Shown: positions 52,469 through 61,543 of the stretch, piece by piece
Layout: every line of letters begins with the position of its first letter
Position numbering within the stretch: position 1 is the first letter of the stretch
NCBI RefSeq assembly: GCF_001078055.1
Contig: NZ_CP010777.1
Coordinates: forward strand, 2,068,408-2,132,407
Reading direction: 5' to 3'
Length of the DNA: 64,000 nt
From: Rufibacter radiotolerans
GTDB taxonomy: Bacteria; Bacteroidota; Bacteroidia; Cytophagales; Hymenobacteraceae
Notes under the pieces: generated by a model
What the model was told of the DNA's origin: nothing
Databases searched by the model: none
Seen by the model: only the letters and a program-made list of their open reading frames with translations
Position numbers and translations under genes: made by a program

Positions 52469-54349
52469 ATGAATCTACGCCATCGTCCGCTGCTTTCTTT
52501 TGTGTTGTTGGCTGCTATGGCGGGCTGTACCTCCACTGCTCCTTCCAGCACCAGTGCACCAGAAACCAAACCAACGGCACCTGCTATGACCGAAGCTGCC
52601 CCAAACCAAGACCCCAACACCACCCCTGAGGAGGTGAAGGACAATAAACTGGTGATTTACCAGATGATGACCCGCCTGTTCGGGAACAAGAAAGCCGTGA
52701 ACAAAACCTACGGCACCTTGGCAGAGAACGGGGTGGGCAAGTTCAATGACATTACAGACAAGGCCCTGCAGGAAATCAAGAAATTGGGCGCTACCCACGT
52801 CTGGTACACAGGCGTGATAGAGCACGCCACCATGACGGATTACACCAGGTTTGGTATTCCCCTGGATGACGCCGATGTGGTGAAAGGCCGCGCCGGCTCT
52901 CCGTACGCCATCAAGGATTACTATGACGTGAACCCAGACCTGGCCGTGGACGTGCGCAAGCGGATGGCGGAGTTTGAGGCGCTGGTGCAACGCACGCACA
53001 AGAATAACCTGAAGGTCCTGATAGATTTCGTGCCCAACCATGTGGCCCGATTTTACCAGTCAGATGCCAAACCGTCCGGCACGCAAGACTTTGGTGCCCA
53101 AGATGATACCTCTGTTGGCTTCAAGCCCAGCAACAATTACTATTACCTTCCGGGCCAGGCACTGCAGGTACCTAATACTTACAACCCGCTGAGCGGGGCG
53201 CACCGCGGTCCGCAGGAAGACAGCAAGTTTAAGGAAAACCCGGCCAAGGCCACCGGTAATGACGTGTTCAGCGCCACGCCCAGCGAGAACGACTGGTTTG
53301 AGACCGTGAAACTGAACTACGGCGTAAACTATCAGAACAACCGCACCAAGCACTTCTCGCCCACTCCGGACACCTGGAACAAGATGCGCGACATTCTGCT
53401 CTACTGGGCGGGTAAAGGCGTAGACGGCTTCCGCTGCGATATGGCCGAGATGGTGCCCGTGGAGTTCTGGGCCTGGGTGATTCCGCAGGTAAAGGCCAAA
53501 TACCCCAACATCACCTTCATAGCCGAGATCTATAACCCTAAGGAATACCGCAACTACATTGTAAATGGCCGCTTTGATTACCTCTATGATAAGGTAGGCT
53601 TGTATGACGGCCTGCGCCGCCTGATGGAAAACAAGGGGCAGGGCAACACCGCTGAGATTACCCGCGTCTGGCGCGAAGAAAGCAACGGCCTGTCTAACCA
53701 CATGCTCCGTTTCCTGGAAAACCATGACGAGCAGCGCCTGGCCTCCAATGAGTTTGCCGGCACCCCGTGGGCCGCATTACCGGCCATGACCGTGAGCGCC
53801 ACCCTGGGCACCGGACCCGTGATGATCTATTTTGGGCAGGAAGTAGGCGAACCCGGCAGAGGCCATGAAGGTTTCCAGGGCGAAGACGGCCGCACTACCA
53901 TCTTTGACTACTGGGGCGTACTCACCCACCAAGCCTGGATGAACGGCGGCAAGTTTGATGGCGGAAAACTAACCGAGGAGCAGCAGCGCCTGCGCGAGTT
54001 CTATACCAAACTACTCAACCTGAGCACCAGCCGAGAGGCCATCAGGGAAGGCAAATTCTACGCCCTCACCGCCCAGGAAGGCACGGCGCCGGCTGGGGTG
54101 TATGCCTACCTCCGTCACACGGCTAAGGAGCGGATATTGGTGTTGGTTAATTTCAACCGGCAGGCGGCTGATTACGGTATTTCTATTCCTGCTTCCGCTT
54201 TCAGCGCAATGGGCATAGACGGAAAAGGCACGTTTATTTTGCAGGATCTGCTGTTTGACACGCCTCCCCTGTTCTTCCAACCGGAGGTGAAAACCAGCAT
54301 TACCCTGGCGCCCATGAGCGCGCATGTGTTTCTGTTACAGCAGAAGTAA
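52469..54349 (+). CDS. lipoprotein alpha-amylase, GH13
   Basis: 626 residues. Lipobox LLAAMAGC anchors it to a membrane, probably the outer one. A Ser/Thr/Pro-rich linker leads into the GH13 barrel: IDFVPNHVARFY, catalytic nucleophile DGFRCDMAEMVP, acid IAEIYNPKEY and third Asp LENHDEQRL. A C-terminal beta domain closes the protein. It probably degrades maltodextrins at the cell surface or in the periplasm. Followed by the sugar transporter gene. Confidence 0.94.
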   Translation: MNLRHRPLLSFVLLAAMAGCTSTAPSSTSAPETKPTAPAMTEAAPNQDPNTTPEEVKDNKLVIYQMMTRLFGNKKAVNKTYGTLAENGVGKFNDITDKALQEIKKLGATHVWYTGVIEHATMTDYTRFGIPLDDADVVKGRAGSPYAIKDYYDVNPDLAVDVRKRMAEFEALVQRTHKNNLKVLIDFVPNHVARFYQSDAKPSGTQDFGAQDDTSVGFKPSNNYYYLPGQALQVPNTYNPLSGAHRGPQEDSKFKENPAKATGNDVFSATPSENDWFETVKLNYGVNYQNNRTKHFSPTPDTWNKMRDILLYWAGKGVDGFRCDMAEMVPVEFWAWVIPQVKAKYPNITFIAEIYNPKEYRNYIVNGRFDYLYDKVGLYDGLRRLMENKGQGNTAEITRVWREESNGLSNHMLRFLENHDEQRLASNEFAGTPWAALPAMTVSATLGTGPVMIYFGQEVGEPGRGHEGFQGEDGRTTIFDYWGVLTHQAWMNGGKFDGGKLTEEQQRLREFYTKLLNLSTSREAIREGKFYALTAQEGTAPAGVYAYLRHTAKERILVLVNFNRQAADYGISIPASAFSAMGIDGKGTFILQDLLFDTPPLFFQPEVKTSITLAPMSAHVFLLQQK

Positions 54350-54380
54350 GCGGTAATAATAGTGCTTCTTTTGTCATCAT

Positions 54381-54451
54381 GAAAGGACCTTGGGGGCGAA
54401 CAGCAATAGCGCGTATTTAATGCCATTACTGTTCGCTACCAAGATCCTTTC
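54381..54451. repeat. long imperfect hairpin between amylase and transporter
   Basis: GAAAGGAcCTTGG and GCGAACAGcAAT pair with ATtaCTGTTCGC and CCAAGaTCCTTTC; the loop spans ~20 bases. No T-tract follows on the plus strand, so it is not a classical terminator. Confidence 0.75.
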
Positions 54452-54581
54452 AGAATAACACGAAAAAATAGAAACGCGGTAGTCTAGAGAAATTAGATTT
54501 CTGATTTACCCCCGTTTTACCGAAATTAAAGCAAAAACAGAGTTCCCAAACTAAACCAAACAAACCTCTTACCACCTGCCC

Positions 54582-55907
54582 ATGGCACAAACAATATCGG
54601 CGCAAGCCAAACCTCGTCTGAGCTTCTGGCAAATCTGGAACATGAGTTTCGGGTTTCTGGGAATTCAATTTGGATTCGCGTTACAGAACGCCAATGTAAG
54701 CCGCATCTTTGAGACATTGGGCGGTACCGAAATTGCCTTGTACTGGCTAGCGGCCCCGGTGACCGGACTGTTGGTTCAACCTATCATTGGCTACCTGAGC
54801 GACCGCACCTGGAGCCCCCGGTTTGGGCGCCGGAAGCCTTTCTTTATGATTGGCGCTATCCTGGCCTCTATCTCCCTGTTCTTGATGCCCAATTCGTCGG
54901 TGCTCTGGATGGCGGTGGGCATGCTCTGGATCCTGGACTCTTCCATTAACATTTCCATGGAGCCGTTCCGTGCCCTGGTTGGTGATTTGCTGCCTTCTGA
55001 GCAACGCACCAGCGGCTTCGCGGCCCAGACCTTCTTTATTGGAATTGGCGCGGTGGTGGCGTCGCTCCTGCCCTGGATCTTCAATAACTGGGTAGGCTTG
55101 CCTAATACCGCACCGGCCGGTGAGATTCCACCTTCAGTGAAGTGGGCCTTTTACAGCGGGGGCATCGTTTTCTTTTTGGCGGTGCTCTGGACCGTGCTTA
55201 AAACCAAGGAATATCCCCCCGAAGACCTGGAGGAGTTTGAGCGGGAAAAACGCGAGACTACGTTCTGGGAAGGCGTAAAGGAAACGTTTCTGGGCATTTT
55301 TAAAATGCCGAAGACCATGTTGCAACTGGCCTTTGTGCAGTTCTTCACCTGGTTTGCGCTGTTTGCCATGTGGATCTTCACTACGCCGGCTCTCACCAGC
55401 CACGTGTACGGCACCACAGATACTACCTCCAAGCTTTACAATGAGGGCGCCGACTGGGTGGGTGTCTGCTTTGCGGTTTATAACGGGGTCTCGGCGGTGT
55501 TTGCGCTGATGCTGCCGTCGCTGGCCAAAAGAACCAGCCGCCGCATGACCCACCTGATTTGCCTTACCATTGGTGGCCTAGGCCTGATTTCCATTTACTT
55601 TATCTCTGACCCTAAATTGCTGCTGGTGTCTATGGTAGGCGTGGGTATTGCCTGGGCTAGTATCCTGTCTATGCCATACGCTATTCTGGCCGGCTCCTTA
55701 CCGGCCAAACGGATGGGTTATTACATGGGGGTGTTCAACTTTTTCATTGTGATACCGCAAATTGTGGCCGGCACCATGCTGGATTTTATTAACAAAAACA
55801 TCTTTGACGGACAGTCTATCTATGTGCTGGTATTGGGCGGTTGCTCCATGATTCTGGCGGGATTTATGACGCTGTTTGTGAAAGACGTAGATGAGAAAGT
55901 AGCCTAA
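54582..55907 (+). CDS. MFS sugar transporter (SLC45/maltose-sucrose type)
   Basis: 441 residues with 12 hydrophobic helices. Segments typical of the SLC45-like sugar transporters are WNMSFGFLGIQFGFALQNAN, LVQPIIGYLSDRTWSPRFGR (MFS RxxGRR motif), SINISMEPFRALVGDLLPSE and ASILSMPYAILAGSLP. It likely imports maltose or maltodextrin with protons for the cytoplasmic GH65 enzyme, given its place at the end of the maltose unit. Ends in a terminator and palindrome copy 15. Confidence 0.9.
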   Translation: MAQTISAQAKPRLSFWQIWNMSFGFLGIQFGFALQNANVSRIFETLGGTEIALYWLAAPVTGLLVQPIIGYLSDRTWSPRFGRRKPFFMIGAILASISLFLMPNSSVLWMAVGMLWILDSSINISMEPFRALVGDLLPSEQRTSGFAAQTFFIGIGAVVASLLPWIFNNWVGLPNTAPAGEIPPSVKWAFYSGGIVFFLAVLWTVLKTKEYPPEDLEEFEREKRETTFWEGVKETFLGIFKMPKTMLQLAFVQFFTWFALFAMWIFTTPALTSHVYGTTDTTSKLYNEGADWVGVCFAVYNGVSAVFALMLPSLAKRTSRRMTHLICLTIGGLGLISIYFISDPKLLLVSMVGVGIAWASILSMPYAILAGSLPAKRMGYYMGVFNFFIVIPQIVAGTMLDFINKNIFDGQSIYVLVLGGCSMILAGFMTLFVKDVDEKVA

Positions 55908-55927
55908 GTAATCTCAGGTTTTTAAAA

Positions 55928-55975
55928 CAGAAGAGCCCGAAACGTTACGTTCCGGGCTCTTCTGTTTTAGGGCTA
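55928..55975 (+). terminator. intrinsic terminator after the MFS gene
   Basis: 15-bp stem AGAAGAGCCCG...CGGGCTCTTCT with partly paired apex, followed by GTTTTAG; it overlaps the left edge of palindrome copy 15. Confidence 0.8.
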
Positions 55976-55999
55976 TTTTCAGGAAAACGGGCTTAAAAC
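55964..55999. repeat. GTTTT-palindrome family, copy 15
   Basis: GTTTTAGGGCTATTTT opposite AAAACGGGCTTAAAAC with CAGG loop; arms imperfect. In the convergent MFS/GDSL gap. Confidence 0.8.
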
Positions 56000-56060
56000 G
56001 CCTTCCTTGTTTACTTGCCCATTTCTTGTAGGAATTGTTCAGGCAATAAAGGAGGTGCGG

Positions 56061-56723
56061 TTATTTAACCAGATACGGCGCAATGATTTTCTGCCAGATG
56101 GCGTATCCTTCGGGTTGCATATGCAGGCGGTCTTTCACGTATAGTTCCTCGCGCATGTTGCCTTGCTTATCCAGCATGGCGTCATAGACATCAATAAAAT
56201 CTGTGTTCTTCTGCTTTTTAAGAAAGCGCTTGATGTCCTGATTGGCTTCCTTCACCTTACCTTGAATATTGGCGCGGCTGGGGCTGGGCTTGATGCTCAC
56301 AAAACTGATTCTGGTGTCAGGTAGATTGGTTCTGATCATGCCATACAACGTCTTGAACCGGCGCACCGTTTCCCCGGCCGTAATACTGTCAGCAGAGGCC
56401 AGATCATTTTCACCACAGTAAATAATAACCTGTTTGGGCTGGTAGGGCAGAATGACATCATACGCGTACCTGATCACATCTACCAAGGTAGATCCACCAA
56501 AGCCTCTGTTCACCACTGGATACCCTGGAAAGCTTTCTTTAATGTTATTCCACCTGGTAAAGGAAGAACTCCCTACAAACACAATTGGGTTGGAAGGTAG
56601 CGCCTCAATGGCATCCTGCTTTTTAAAGGAGACGATATCTGCCCAGAACGGAGGAGAAGTCTGTGCCCAGCCCTCATGTAAGCCTACCACTAATAACAAG
56701 AGGAGGAAGAGAAATTTTTTCAT
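56061..56723 (-). CDS. secreted SGNH/GDSL hydrolase
   Basis: 220 residues with a signal peptide (FLFLLLLLVVGLHEGWA). SGNH blocks: IVFVGSSSFTRW (block I with Ser nucleophile; the usual GDS reads GSSS), VVNRGFGGSTL (block II Gly), IYCGENDLAS (block III Asn) and VKDRLHMQPEGY (block V Asp/His). The family hydrolyses acyl or acetyl esters, often acetylated sugars. It sits next to the amylase genes and may de-esterify oligosaccharides; inference. Starts upstream of a palindrome copy. Confidence 0.9.
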   Translation of the reverse strand: MKKFLFLLLLLVVGLHEGWAQTSPPFWADIVSFKKQDAIEALPSNPIVFVGSSSFTRWNNIKESFPGYPVVNRGFGGSTLVDVIRYAYDVILPYQPKQVIIYCGENDLASADSITAGETVRRFKTLYGMIRTNLPDTRISFVSIKPSPSRANIQGKVKEANQDIKRFLKKQKNTDFIDVYDAMLDKQGNMREELYVKDRLHMQPEGYAIWQKIIAPYLVK

Positions 56724-56897
56724 GGTTCAAAGAAAATGAATTGTTTCCCCAAAAGTAGTGAGTAACAGAAATTAAAAATGATTCAATACTTCACTAGCAC
56801 CGTTTGCCTCTTAAATCATGTTTACAAGTGCATTCCGGAGAAGAAATTATTGCAAAAATTCCCAAGGTGAAGGAAAGGCTTCTTTGAATGTAATTTT

Positions 56898-56937
56898 CTG
56901 TTTCGGGGCTGTTTTCCTAAAAACAGCCCCGAAACAG
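56898..56937. repeat. GTTTT-palindrome family, copy 16 (CGGGGC variant)
   Basis: 18-bp exact arms: CTGTTTCGGGGCTGTTTT and complement around CCTA. The T-to-C change in GTTTC is matched by G in GAAAC, a further compensatory pair. Confidence 0.96.
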
Positions 56938-56953
56938 GATACCGGTTAGGTGA

Positions 56954-58516
56954 TTATTTCTCTAACACTAGGCTGCTATAGGCGGGCAGCGTAACGGTGC
57001 CTTTGCTGGCTTTGGCGCCTTTGGTTTTGAAATAGGTTTTGCTGTAGCCGGTGGCTGTTTCCGGTAAGGTAAGGGTCACTGTCTCCTTGGAAAGATTGTG
57101 CAACACCAGCAATGACTGGTTTTCATGGGTGCGAACGAAGGCACTTATGGAAGGCTGGTCAATGGTAATCGGCTCCACACTCCCGTAAGTAAGGGCCTTG
57201 CTTTGGTTTCTAAGCCTGATGAAGCTTTTATAATGGTTAAGGATGGAGTTCTTTTCTTTTACCTGGGTCGTTACCGGGGCTACGGCTTGTTCGGTGCTGT
57301 ACTGGGGTTTGCGCCAGGTAGTGCGGCTCTTGTCTTTAGCTTGGTTGTCCCAGAGAAACGGCTCCCTGATGAGCTCATCGGGCTTTTTGCCCATCATGCC
57401 AATCTCTTCGCCATAATACAAGTAGGGTGAACCGGGCAAGGTCATTAGCAGCGCGGCGGCCATTTTGGCTTTGTTCACGTCTGCGTTCACCACGCTCATG
57501 ATGCGGTTCTGGTCATGGTTGGTCAAAAAGGTGGCGTCAATGAACTGCGGGTTGATCCCCTGGTAAAAGGCGATGATCTTTTTATGGTTAGCCACCAGGT
57601 CTCCCGCCTTTTCTTCGTTAACGGCCTTGGAAATAGCATAGCCCATGTCAAAGTTAAAGAGCGCGGGCAGGCCTTTCAGGTAAGGGCCCACCACATTGGC
57701 TTCGGCCCAGACCTCCCCTACCAAGTATGCATCTTTGTTGGCCTTCAGCATTTCACTCCGGAAATACTCCCACCACCGGTGGTTGTCATAGGGGCGTTCG
57801 TCCGGGAAAATATGGCGGGCTGCATCTAACCGGAAGCCGTCTACGCCCATTTCGGTTAACCAAAAGCGGCCAATCTTGAAGATCTCATCACGCAACTTGG
57901 GGCTGTCAAAATTCAGGTCAGGCATGCCGTCATAGAAATAACCGTAATAGAGATAGTCGCTGCCCTCTACCTTGTGCCAATGCGTGGTATTACCAGAGTC
58001 TGCACCGGTGGGCCGACCTTCGCGCTGAGATTGTGGATCGCTCTTATGGGTCCAGACGTAGTACTCGCGGTAAGGGCTGTTAGGATTTTTGAGGGCCTCC
58101 TGGAACCAGGGATGTTTATTGGAGGAATGGTTGATTACCAGGTCCATGACCACTTTTATGTTGCGCTTGTGCGCTTCCTGCAGGAAAGTTTTAAAATCTG
58201 CCAGCGTGCCGTAATCCGGGTGAATGCCATAATAGTCGGTTACGTCATATTTGTGGTAAGATGGAGACGGATTGATGGGCATGAGCCACACCGCCTCCAC
58301 GCCCAGGTCTTTCAGATAATCCAGCTTGCCCGTCATGCCTTTTATGTCCCCTATTCCGTCTCCATTAGAATCGGCGAAGGACTGGACAAAGATTTCATAG
58401 GTGATGCCGCGGGGCCATTGGCTTACGTTCTTTTGGCTCTGGGCTGAAGCTCCAGAAACCAGCGTAACCATACTTACCATAAAAGCGAATAGCTGGCGCA
58501 TAACTTGTTTTTTCAT
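56954..58516 (-). CDS. secreted alpha-amylase/glucosidase, GH13
   Basis: 520 residues. Signal peptide ending SGASAQ. GH13 core: YEIFVQSFADSNGDGIGDIK, MDLVINHSSNKHPWF, nucleophile DGFRLDAARHI, acid LVGEVWAEANV and third Asp LTNHDQNRI; C-terminal beta domain ends SLVLEK. The DSNGDGIGD Ca-binding-like loop is typical of oligo-alpha-glucosidases and alpha-amylases of this branch. No T9SS domain, so it is probably periplasmic. Last gene of the susD-susE-amylase direction. Confidence 0.94.
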   Translation of the reverse strand: MKKQVMRQLFAFMVSMVTLVSGASAQSQKNVSQWPRGITYEIFVQSFADSNGDGIGDIKGMTGKLDYLKDLGVEAVWLMPINPSPSYHKYDVTDYYGIHPDYGTLADFKTFLQEAHKRNIKVVMDLVINHSSNKHPWFQEALKNPNSPYREYYVWTHKSDPQSQREGRPTGADSGNTTHWHKVEGSDYLYYGYFYDGMPDLNFDSPKLRDEIFKIGRFWLTEMGVDGFRLDAARHIFPDERPYDNHRWWEYFRSEMLKANKDAYLVGEVWAEANVVGPYLKGLPALFNFDMGYAISKAVNEEKAGDLVANHKKIIAFYQGINPQFIDATFLTNHDQNRIMSVVNADVNKAKMAAALLMTLPGSPYLYYGEEIGMMGKKPDELIREPFLWDNQAKDKSRTTWRKPQYSTEQAVAPVTTQVKEKNSILNHYKSFIRLRNQSKALTYGSVEPITIDQPSISAFVRTHENQSLLVLHNLSKETVTLTLPETATGYSKTYFKTKGAKASKGTVTLPAYSSLVLEK

Positions 58517-58615
58517 AGGAAAAAAGGTTTAGGTTAGATTCTGCTTTCCTTCCGGTATTTTGGAACGAAGGCCCTCTTCTACCAGAAGGAAAGCAGATAA
58601 AAAATGAGTGGTAAC

Positions 58616-61204
58616 TTAATGGGCTATTACCAAACGTTGCATGGAACTAGTTGCTCCGGTCTGAATCTTTACAAAATAAATTCCGCTGGGCAAACCGGCA
58701 ATATTCAACTGGTACTTCTGGCCTTTAAAAGTTGTGGCGAAGTGAGATTTTCCGGCGGCATCAAAAACCGTTAACGCCTTTACCAGTCCTACCGGCTGGG
58801 TAGTTTCCACCTGCACCAAACCAGAGGCCGGGTTGGGGTACACTTTAAAAATTTTCTCATCATACATTTGGCTTACCGCGGTGAGGTTTGAGGGAGTCAG
58901 TTTCCAAACCCAGGTCTGGTCTGCGGCAAGGGAGGCATTCCCAATAGACCAGGTCGTAAAGCTCCCCTTTTCATTTAGCATGACCGTTCCTACTGCTTGC
59001 CCAGACATAAGATCCGTAATGGCATAGGTGCCGGCCTGTAGGGTAGAAATGGGTAAAGATACGGTAGGCGCTATGAGGGCATCAGCCCCGAAGTTGGTGA
59101 CCACCACCACTGCTTCCTGCGCGTGCACACGGGCGTACGCTAATACAGAAGCATTCCCGACTGACATTTCCTGATAATACCCCTTGCGCAAGGCAGGCTG
59201 GGCATTCCTTACCCAAATTAATTTCTTGTAGTGGTTCAATAAAGAGCCCTGGTCGGCCGCCATGGATTGCACATTAAGTTGCGTGACATTGGCATTTAGG
59301 GCTCGCCATGGTGTACCGGTGGTGAACCCGCCGTTGCTGGCCGGGGTCCATTGCATGGGCTTCCGTTTATCTTCATCTACTCCCGTGCCAGACATGCCTA
59401 CTTCCTCGCCATAATACAGGAAAGGAATACCTGGCATGGTAAGGTACAGCGCTGCGGCTTGTTTCATTTGGCCCATATTGCCCCCTAACTCATCCATCAC
59501 CCGGTTATGGTCATGGTTGGTGAGAAAGGTGGCGTACTGCAATTTTGGGTACAGACGGTTCACGGTATTCAATTGGGTTTTTAAAGCCGCCGGGTTATTC
59601 CCTTTCACAGAGTTAATGATGGCTGTGGCCAGGTCAAATTCAAAGCAGACATCTAACCGTTTATTCTGCACATACGGCACCACCTGAGGCGTGGCAGACC
59701 AGGCTTCGCCCACGGTAAAGGCGTTTGGTTTGGCGGCCTTGGCTACCTGGTTGTACTCCTGCAATAGCTGGAAAGTCTCCGGGGTATTTTCAAGAGTAGT
59801 TCCGTCCTCATCCAGGTATTTCACGGCATCTATCCGGTAACCGTCTACGCCTTTGTTCAGCCAGAAGCGGGTAACGTCCCACATGGTACTTTTCAGTTGG
59901 GCATTGCTCCAGTTAAGGTCTGGCATGCCGCTGTAGAAAATGCCGTAGTAATACTTACCGTTTTTCTGGTGCCAGACCCCTTGCCCCCAGGGACCCAGAA
60001 AACCAGGATTGGTATCTGACCAAACATACCAGTTCCGGTAGGTATTGGTGGTGCTGGCGCTGGCCTGCGTGAACCATGGGTGCTGGTCTGACGAGTGGTT
60101 CATGACAAAGTCAATGATCACTTTTATTCCCCGGGCATGCGCGGCCGTTAGAAACTCTTCAAACTCGGCCATGGTGCCGTAATCAGGTTCCGTGGCGTAG
60201 TAGTTGGTTACGTCATAGCCATGGTAACTGGGTGATTCCATCATAGGCATAAGCCAAATGCCGGTAATGCCTAAATCTGTAGTGGTATTGGGGTCGCCAT
60301 CATTGAGGTAATCCAGTTTTTGAATCAATCCTTTAAAATCTCCCTTGCCATCGCCGTTGCTGTCATAGAAACTCCGGACAAAGATCTCATAAAACACCGC
60401 GTCATTCCACCAATAGGTACTGTAGTCAATAGAAGGCACTGTAACGCCCTCGGTGCCGCAGGCCCCAAATTTGTTCACCGGAGCGGTATTGACGGCCGCC
60501 GTCGCAGACACGGTGCGGTTGAAGTTACCGCTACCGTCATTCAGACCACAGGCATCTGGTACTACTTCTGCCCCGGTCCAGGTAGTGCCATTGATAAATT
60601 TATATTGAAACAAACCCCCGGCGGGTAAAGAGAGGTTGACCGTATAAATGCCATCCCCATCCGGGTCAGCCATTGGTACCGAGGCTGGGCTCCAGTCGGT
60701 TCCATACCCGGCCAAGGCCTGAAAATTGCCGGTTACGTATACTCCGCCGGCCGCCACCGTTTGCTGGCGCATGTCTACAGAGAAAAGCAATTGGGTATTA
60801 CACGAGGAAAAGCTTACCACCGGAAGGCGCAGATTAGAAGCTCCTACCGCTACTTCGCGGTTTACATTGCTGGCCCCGTCTGCCTGGCCACAAGCCGCCG
60901 GCACCTGCTCTGGCTGCGCGGCCCAGTTGTTTCCGTTGATGAACTTGTATTGGTAGACGCCTGCCGGAACCGTTAAGGTCACTTCATAAATGCGGTCATT
61001 ATCTGCATCTGTCAGAAGCGTAGAAGCCGGGTTCCAGTCACTTCCAAAGCCTGCCTCAGATTGAAACGTTCCTGCCACATGCACGCCATTGGAAGACACC
61101 GTCTGCTGGCTCATGTCTACCCGAAGAGTGAGCTGTACCTGTTGGGCAAAAGAGTTGGCCATGGTAACCAGCCACAGGATTGAAAATGCGTAAAGGAATT
61201 TCAT
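58616..61204 (-). CDS. surface alpha-amylase, two starch-binding-like repeats and T9SS domain
   Basis: 862 residues. Signal peptide (WLVTMANSFAQ), two tandem ~110-residue CBM-like repeats (LTLRVDMSQQTVSSNGVHVA and LFSVDMRQQTVAAGGVYVTG, each ending with a YQYKFING strand and a CGQADG/CGLNDG loop). The GH13 barrel (~270-690) follows: YEIFVRSFYDSNGDGKGDFK, nucleophile DGYRIDAVKYL, acid TVGEAWSATPQ and LTNHDHNRVM. A T9SS type A C-terminal domain (YPNPASGLVQVETTQPVGLV) ends PSGIYFVKIQTG. Secreted and surface-attached; degrades starch outside the cell. Confidence 0.94.
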   Translation of the reverse strand: MKFLYAFSILWLVTMANSFAQQVQLTLRVDMSQQTVSSNGVHVAGTFQSEAGFGSDWNPASTLLTDADNDRIYEVTLTVPAGVYQYKFINGNNWAAQPEQVPAACGQADGASNVNREVAVGASNLRLPVVSFSSCNTQLLFSVDMRQQTVAAGGVYVTGNFQALAGYGTDWSPASVPMADPDGDGIYTVNLSLPAGGLFQYKFINGTTWTGAEVVPDACGLNDGSGNFNRTVSATAAVNTAPVNKFGACGTEGVTVPSIDYSTYWWNDAVFYEIFVRSFYDSNGDGKGDFKGLIQKLDYLNDGDPNTTTDLGITGIWLMPMMESPSYHGYDVTNYYATEPDYGTMAEFEEFLTAAHARGIKVIIDFVMNHSSDQHPWFTQASASTTNTYRNWYVWSDTNPGFLGPWGQGVWHQKNGKYYYGIFYSGMPDLNWSNAQLKSTMWDVTRFWLNKGVDGYRIDAVKYLDEDGTTLENTPETFQLLQEYNQVAKAAKPNAFTVGEAWSATPQVVPYVQNKRLDVCFEFDLATAIINSVKGNNPAALKTQLNTVNRLYPKLQYATFLTNHDHNRVMDELGGNMGQMKQAAALYLTMPGIPFLYYGEEVGMSGTGVDEDKRKPMQWTPASNGGFTTGTPWRALNANVTQLNVQSMAADQGSLLNHYKKLIWVRNAQPALRKGYYQEMSVGNASVLAYARVHAQEAVVVVTNFGADALIAPTVSLPISTLQAGTYAITDLMSGQAVGTVMLNEKGSFTTWSIGNASLAADQTWVWKLTPSNLTAVSQMYDEKIFKVYPNPASGLVQVETTQPVGLVKALTVFDAAGKSHFATTFKGQKYQLNIAGLPSGIYFVKIQTGATSSMQRLVIAH

Positions 61205-61543
61205 AATAGACTACACGTAAGCGAGGGAAAAATTAAAGAGGAGGTAAATACCCGTAATCAGAAATTGATAACAAGACTTTTGGCTGGAGGGGAAAAAGCC
61301 TATTTGCTTAAAATGCATATTTTTCTTAAAACACCCTAAAAACAAAGCGAATGCACAACCACACCTTACGTTAAGTCTCTTCACTAATGCTTTAGGTTGG
61401 CAGCCCACTTTCGCTTTAAGGCTGGTATTAAAAAAGGAGGTTACCTCATGAAAAGTTCATAAGATAACCTCCTGTAATCTGTTCGTTCAAGTTCACCTAT
61501 TTATTCAAGTTAAATAGGATCTATGATGAACCGGGTAGTAAAC
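61205..61543. other. intergenic region between susE and amylase genes
   Basis: 339 bases without a credible gene, containing the terminator at 61427-61473. The remainder is expected to hold a promoter for the amylase transcript. Confidence 0.55.
61427..61473 (-). terminator. terminator downstream of susE
   Basis: AGGAGGTTA and complement form the base, with further pairing to the apex; on the minus strand it is followed by TTTTTTAAT. It separates the susD-susE transcript from the amylase genes. Confidence 0.82.

Noticed and set aside
52354-52629. ORF across palindrome copy 14
   Set aside because: Mostly repeat and the amylase 5' end in another frame; the amylase frame explains the coding signal.
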